Shown here: positions 59,884 to 64,000 of the stretch, in pieces
How positions within the stretch are numbered: position 1 is the stretch's first letter
How the letters are laid out: the number at the start of each line of letters is the position of its first letter
Origin: Lacihabitans sp. CCS-44
GTDB taxonomy: Bacteria > Bacteroidota > Bacteroidia > Cytophagales > Spirosomataceae
DNA: 64,000 nt
Reading direction: 5' to 3'
NCBI RefSeq assembly: GCF_024343735.1
Contig: NZ_RJUE01000060.1
Coordinates: 186,001-250,000 of the forward strand
The notes under the pieces: generated by a model
Told to the model about the DNA's origin: nothing
Database searches by the model: none
What the model saw: only the letters and a program-made list of their open reading frames with translations
Position numbers and translations under genes: made by a program

Positions 59884-59885
59884 GT

Positions 59886-60704
59886 TTACAATAACTCCAT
59901 AGGATTGTCAACTACCCTAAAATCTTCGTTGAGCATATTCAAGAGTTTCATGTCATTTGCAGAAATTTCAAAATCAAAAATATCGAAATTCTCTTTTATT
60001 CTTAACAAGTTACTGGACTTCGGAATCGGTGAAACTCCGTGCTGAATACTCCATCTGAGAATTATTTGAGCAGGAGTTTTCTCATACTTTTTGGCCAAAC
60101 TTTGAAGTAGATTATTGTTCATTTTTAGTCCACGAACCAAAGGTGTGTAGGCTTGTAAAACAATTCCTAATTTCTCACATTTCGATTTCAAGTTTTCTAA
60201 ATACAAAAACGGACTAAACTCTACTTGATTAATGGCTGGAACAATTTCTGAATAAGTAAACAGTTCATCTAAAAAAGGCTCTAAATAATTGGCGACACCA
60301 ATAGCACGAGCTTTACCAGATTCATAAATTTTTTCCAAAGCTTTCCATGTCTCTTTTCTCGCAGCTTTTATAGGCCAATGAATCAAATATAAATCCACGT
60401 AATCGGTCTGTAAAAGCTCAAGACTGTGGTCAAAAGCTCGTAAGGTAGAAGCATATCCTTGGTCTTTATCGTTCACTTTGGTGGTCAGAAATATTTCTTC
60501 TCTCGCCACCGAACTCGTTCTGATAGCGTTACCTATTTGCAGTTCATTTTCGTACATTGAAGCCGTATCAATCAATCGGTAACCCGTTTCCAAAGCCCAT
60601 TCCACTGCTTGTTCAGCTTCTTTGTGGTGCATGTCAAAAACACCCAAGCCTAATAGTGGCATTTCTACACCACTATTGAGGGTTTTATAAGGTTGAGGTT
60701 TCAT
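59886..60704 (-). CDS. aldo/keto reductase
   Basis: NADPH-dependent carbonyl reductase with the TIM-barrel AKR fold, 272 aa, cytoplasmic. The catalytic tetrad is visible: aspartate in YRLIDTASMYENE together with its tyrosine, lysine in FLTTKVND, and histidine in DLYLIHWPIKAARKE. The cofactor segment ISPIPKSSNLLRIKENFDIF near the C-terminus is standard. The substrate is unknown. Convergent with the CarH-like gene, 2 nt apart. Confidence 0.92.
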   Translation of the reverse strand: MKPQPYKTLNSGVEMPLLGLGVFDMHHKEAEQAVEWALETGYRLIDTASMYENELQIGNAIRTSSVAREEIFLTTKVNDKDQGYASTLRAFDHSLELLQTDYVDLYLIHWPIKAARKETWKALEKIYESGKARAIGVANYLEPFLDELFTYSEIVPAINQVEFSPFLYLENLKSKCEKLGIVLQAYTPLVRGLKMNNNLLQSLAKKYEKTPAQIILRWSIQHGVSPIPKSSNLLRIKENFDIFDFEISANDMKLLNMLNEDFRVVDNPMELL

Positions 60705-60762
60705 CTATAATTTTTTTGTAAACATAATCAGAAATTGGAACACAAATGACACTGACAGAACG

Positions 60763-60796
60763 GATTAACACAGATTGTTCTAAATCTGCGTTAATC
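60763..60796. repeat. imperfect 14-bp hairpin between AKR and PhyH genes
   Basis: GATTAACACAGATT (60763-60776) and AATCTGCGTTAATC (60783-60796) pair at 13 of 14 positions with a 6-nt loop. No T-run follows, so a repeat element is more likely than a terminator. Confidence 0.45.
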
Positions 60797-60827
60797 AACT
60801 TGCCACATTAGATGCACAAAATAAATG

Positions 60828-61823
60828 TCACCATTTTTCCAAACCCAACAATTTCTTACCCAACTCACTCAGTTCTGCAGTTCCGTACTTAGTTTGTTCC
60901 CAGTTTCTTGGATCACCTGGAAAAGCATACCCTTCAGGTGCAATGCGATTTTTCCAAGAATTTACTCGCCAATCACGCATGGCCTCGTTGTCTTCTTCGG
61001 CTGGCATCATTGATATGTATTGAGCCACTCGTACCTTATTTTTTGAATTATTCGGGCGAATGCCATGTGGCTCTAAACTATTGAATATCAGCAAGTCTCC
61101 TGCTTCCAATTTCACTTTGTGGAACTTTCCCTCAAACGCAGATGTATCTGGTTTAAAACGGTTTCTGTCTTCTGGTTGGGTAAGTTTCCAAGTGTCATAT
61201 GTTCTGTAAAGTTCGGGAATACACTGAAAACCACCCATATTTTCGTCGGTTTGGTCAGCTAATGCCAGCACTCCTTGTACATTTACAGGTTTGGTTTCTG
61301 GGTCATAATCCCAATGAATAAAGCCTTTATACTCAAATCCTGGACGAATCGGGAAATTTAGGTTAGCCCTGTCTATCGTTACCCATAGTTTTTCTGTTCC
61401 CCAAATATCTACAAAAGCATCGTACACACGCTGCATCTGGCGGTTGTTCCACAAGTGCTGGTTGTTATACACTTCTACCATGCCCGTGCCACCCAATTCT
61501 TTCATCTTCATTTCGGCTCTTGGGGCAGTGTACCAAGTAGACTCATCATTCGGGTCTTTTTCTTCAAATTCCCATAAGAAAGCCGCAGATTCTTTAGCTT
61601 GTTCTTTTGGTACTGCATTTTTTACTATAACATATCCGTTTTCTATCCAAAACTTCCAGTCCTCTTCGCTCAAAACCCTCAAAGGAGTATCATTGGAACG
61701 GTCGTTTAGAGCAATTTGACTACTCGTGGCGGTTGACGGATTTCCAGGAATATCAAGGTGATTAGTATTTGGTATCATAGTGGGAGCCATGGTAGGCACC
61801 ATTCCAATATTAGGCGTTTCCAT
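60828..61823 (-). CDS. phytanoyl-CoA dioxygenase (PhyH) family oxygenase
   Basis: Fe(II)/2-oxoglutarate-dependent oxygenase of 331 aa. The iron ligands are H170 and D172 in GFIHWDYDPE and H253 in FNSLEPHGIRPNN, with R265 (KVRVAQYISM) placed to bind 2-oxoglutarate. The first 45 residues are a Pro/Met/Asn-rich low-complexity tail. Members hydroxylate lipids, amino acids or small metabolites, so the substrate is open. It diverges from an AraC regulator gene, which is the natural candidate controller. Confidence 0.87.
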   Translation of the reverse strand: METPNIGMVPTMAPTMIPNTNHLDIPGNPSTATSSQIALNDRSNDTPLRVLSEEDWKFWIENGYVIVKNAVPKEQAKESAAFLWEFEEKDPNDESTWYTAPRAEMKMKELGGTGMVEVYNNQHLWNNRQMQRVYDAFVDIWGTEKLWVTIDRANLNFPIRPGFEYKGFIHWDYDPETKPVNVQGVLALADQTDENMGGFQCIPELYRTYDTWKLTQPEDRNRFKPDTSAFEGKFHKVKLEAGDLLIFNSLEPHGIRPNNSKNKVRVAQYISMMPAEEDNEAMRDWRVNSWKNRIAPEGYAFPGDPRNWEQTKYGTAELSELGKKLLGLEKW

Positions 61824-61956
61824 AAATATTTATATTTTATGTTTAAATAATATACAAATTTGGGCTTAAAAAATCAGGAAAACATTCTCAAAATTTGCCT
61901 ATATTTGAACAATATTGACTTTGCTGGCATTTTTTCAAATCAACTAGTACATTATA

Positions 61957-62817
61957 GTGTCAAATGATAAATTAATCCTCGAAAAAATTATCCCTGATCA
62001 AGAAAAAAGCTCTTTTCATTGGTTGGTAAATCCAAAACTCAATGATTTTTTCTTGTGGCATTTTCATCCTGAATACGAACTGGTATTCATTGAAGCCGCA
62101 GAAGGTAAAAGACATGTGGGTGAACACGTGGGGAATTTTTACGAGAGCGACTTGGTATTTATTGGTTCATATATTCCCCACCTCAACTTCGATTACGGCA
62201 TAAAAACCGAATATCTGAAAACTGTGCTGCATATTCAGCCACAATTTCTTAAAAACGAGCTCCTCAACACACCCGAGCTTGAGAGCATCGCTACTCTTTT
62301 TGAAAAATCGAAATACGGCATTTCCTTTGGAAAAAGTGTCAAAAACTTAATTGGTGAGAAATTCAAAAAAACAACAGAATTGCCTTATTTTGAACAGTTT
62401 ATAAGTATGTTGGAGATTTTCAAAATATTGAGTGAAACAAATGACTATATGCTTCTTCACACAGAAATACCTAAAAATCAATACAACAAAAAAGAAGAAG
62501 AACGCCTGAGAAAGATAAATCAGTTTATAGAAATCAATTATACCAGAAAAATAGATTTGATAGAGATAGCCCAACTGAGTAATCTCAGCACAGCCGCTTT
62601 TTGTAGATATTTCAAAAAAATGACCAAATTGAGTTTTACCGAATTTTTGAATAATTACCGAATAAATCAAGCCAAACTGATGCTCATGAATCATAAAAAT
62701 GTGTCCGAAACGTGTTTTGATAGTGGATTTGACAGCCTTTCCTATTTTAACAGAACCTTCAAGAAAGTTACCGGTGAAAATCCATCTGCATTTCGGAAAA
62801 AGTATAGTAAATTGTAA
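61957..62817 (+). CDS. AraC family transcriptional regulator
   Basis: Regulator of 286 aa with a cupin-like sensor domain at the N-terminus (FFLWHFHPEYELVFIEAAEGKRHVGEHVGNFYESDLVFIGSYIPH) and two HTH motifs at the C-terminus (LRKINQFIEINYTRKIDLIEIAQLSNLSTAAFCRYFKKMTKLSFTEFLN and VSETCFDSGFDSLSYFNRTFKKVTGENPSAFRKKY). The start is GTG at 61957. The histidines of the sensor domain suggest a small-ligand pocket, perhaps a sugar. It is divergent from the PhyH gene across 133 nt. Confidence 0.9.
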   Translation: MSNDKLILEKIIPDQEKSSFHWLVNPKLNDFFLWHFHPEYELVFIEAAEGKRHVGEHVGNFYESDLVFIGSYIPHLNFDYGIKTEYLKTVLHIQPQFLKNELLNTPELESIATLFEKSKYGISFGKSVKNLIGEKFKKTTELPYFEQFISMLEIFKILSETNDYMLLHTEIPKNQYNKKEEERLRKINQFIEINYTRKIDLIEIAQLSNLSTAAFCRYFKKMTKLSFTEFLNNYRINQAKLMLMNHKNVSETCFDSGFDSLSYFNRTFKKVTGENPSAFRKKYSKL

Positions 62818-63050
62818 GCTTCGAGATGAAAAAAAATGGTGTTTTGGGCTCAATACTTTTGCCAATCTTTGGTCATAAACTTCCAATTAGTAAATGATCC
62901 GGGAAATATGGAGCAATACCTATAATGAGTGGTCGCTTTTGAAGGCGATTGAGAGTGTTGGATAAAATATTTATATTAAAATTTATTCATCCATATTTAA
63001 AGGTTTAATTTTACAAAACTTTTAGATTTCACAATTCAATTAAATGTCAA

Positions 63051-64000
63051 ATGATTCGAATATTAAGTTTTCTATTTTTATCAATAATTTCTATTTCTAC
63101 TTACTCACAAAAAATTGAAAGTACTAAAAAATTTAAGCTAACGGATTTAGCTGAATTAGAGGAAACCTTTCCGCAAATATGTAGCATAGGTATTGATGAA
63201 AAGACCGGACAATTTAATATATATTCAACTTTAAGGCTAGAGGCAACTGTTATTGAAAAAAATTCTAATAAAAAAGAAAATAAGAAACTTGAGTTTTTTT
63301 CTGGCAATGGAACTTCAAACTCTAAATCTCAAGGGATGTTAATGTCAAAAATTACTTTGGATAATCATGCAGATTTTCTTTCAATTGATAAAAAGTTGAT
63401 TTCTAAGATTAATATCGAAAAGAACAAAAATTACGAATTTGAATTTAACAATAAAAAGACTCCTAAGGAACTAATTAAGCTAAATAAAGTTGAAAGTGAT
63501 TACTTTGAGTTTACTAAAAACAATTTAGATTATAATGATTATTTAAATGAATCTTCTAATTATTTATTAAAAAGTGAGTTCGATAGCGAACTAAAAAAAT
63601 GGTTTATTTTTCCTATTAAAAAAATTAAACAATTTGAAATAATAAACCAAAAACAAGAAACTTTTTTTGAAGATATCCCAATACATATTGAGAAATGGAA
63701 ATTAGAATTTATGAATTTTAATACATATTTTGGTAATAAATTAAATTTTCAATTACCCGATAGCAATTATTTGCAGATTGTTATTTTTAATGCGAATGAA
63801 GGATATAAAGGTTTTAAGGCAAATTATAAAAATTTTGAATTTTTGTGTTTTGGTAAAAATGGAGAATTTGTTTTTAGTAAAAAAATACCTTTTGACTTAC
63901 CAGTATCCCTTTATAAATCTAATAAAGTTTTTGATGAGAGAGGGAAATATTGTGGCGTTTATTACCTTTTTAAAAGTGATGCACTAGGCTTGGAAAAGAG
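63051..64000 (+). CDS. partial secreted protein, AT-rich, runs off the right end
   Basis: An ATG at 63051 opens a frame of 316 codons with no stop before the window ends. It begins MIRILSFLFLSIISISTYSQ, a signal peptide, followed by a lysine- and asparagine-rich, largely beta-type sequence with many Phe/Tyr residues. No family is recognised. Base use is strongly AT-biased, like the orphan secreted gene at 42180-43625. The C-terminus and any sorting domain are outside the window. Confidence 0.7.
   Translation, partial: MIRILSFLFLSIISISTYSQKIESTKKFKLTDLAELEETFPQICSIGIDEKTGQFNIYSTLRLEATVIEKNSNKKENKKLEFFSGNGTSNSKSQGMLMSKITLDNHADFLSIDKKLISKINIEKNKNYEFEFNNKKTPKELIKLNKVESDYFEFTKNNLDYNDYLNESSNYLLKSEFDSELKKWFIFPIKKIKQFEIINQKQETFFEDIPIHIEKWKLEFMNFNTYFGNKLNFQLPDSNYLQIVIFNANEGYKGFKANYKNFEFLCFGKNGEFVFSKKIPFDLPVSLYKSNKVFDERGKYCGVYYLFKSDALGLEK

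Overview
The window looks like a chromosomal piece of a low-GC Bacteroidota, most likely of the order Cytophagales. The evidence is: promoters of the Bacteroidota form (-7 box TAnnTTTG) ahead of several genes, almost no Shine-Dalgarno sequences, a type IX secretion (T9SS) C-terminal domain on the DUF1501 protein, many lipoproteins, and typical families (GH97 SusB-like enzyme, DUF1080, DUF1501/DUF1800 pair, BlaI/M56 pair, split FadF, ECF sigma factor next to crtI-crtB). No prophage, CRISPR array, integrase or intact insertion sequence was seen. The 120-aa holin-family protein is an ordinary chromosomal type.

Layout. 0-5 kb: an inverting-type GH97 alpha-glucosidase, a cysteine desulfurase preceded by an unlisted 36-codon membrane ORF, and a GH43 enzyme. 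5-7 kb: an AT-rich empty stretch with two matching dyads, then mraY. 7-14.7 kb: S9 peptidase overlapping a voltage-gated K+ channel gene, dinB, glutaminyl-peptide cyclotransferase, M20 amidohydrolase. 14.8-20.5 kb: hemA, an orphan sensor kinase, ppk1, msrA. 20.7-24.5 kb: fadA and fadN (beta-oxidation), read leftward from a promoter flanked by two palindromic operators. 24.6-31 kb: merC-like gene, mreBCD, a serine hydrolase, a vanadium-haloperoxidase-like lipoprotein, an acyltransferase, a DMT transporter. 32-36.4 kb: CotH-like kinase, small membrane protein, priA. 36.6-39.5 kb: sigma factor, crtI, crtB behind an array of TTGTTTAA boxes. 39.5-44 kb: PIG-L deacetylase, tRNA-Phe, the membrane/Fe-S half of FadF, an AT-rich orphan secreted protein. 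43.8-51.2 kb: anmK, BlaI/M56 pair, DUF1501/DUF1800 pair. 51.3-58.2 kb: DUF1080, OB-fold protein, ogt, murF, DEAD-box helicase, serine hydrolase, TIM-barrel isomerase. 58.4-64 kb: SRPBCC protein, CarH-like B12 photoreceptor, aldo/keto reductase, PhyH oxygenase, AraC regulator and a truncated AT-rich secreted protein running off the right end.

Genes that appear to work together. (1) Fatty-acid oxidation: two copies of a TATGC-N2-GCATA palindrome surround the fadN promoter and a third sits at the fadF promoter 16 kb away, so one unseen repressor probably controls both. (2) Carotenoids: sigma factor-crtI-crtB is probably controlled by the CarH-like regulator encoded 20 kb away. That protein keeps the W-x9-EH and E-x-H-x-x-G cobalamin motifs, and the boxes in front of the sigma gene contain the T-n-n-A-C-A core recalled for CarH operators. 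(3) Cell wall: mraY, murF, mreBCD, anmK and a BlaI/M56 sensor pair are present but scattered.

Coordinates of start codons were moved inward wherever a signal peptide, a promoter or the family N-terminus required it. Function calls rest on motifs read by eye; no database search was possible.
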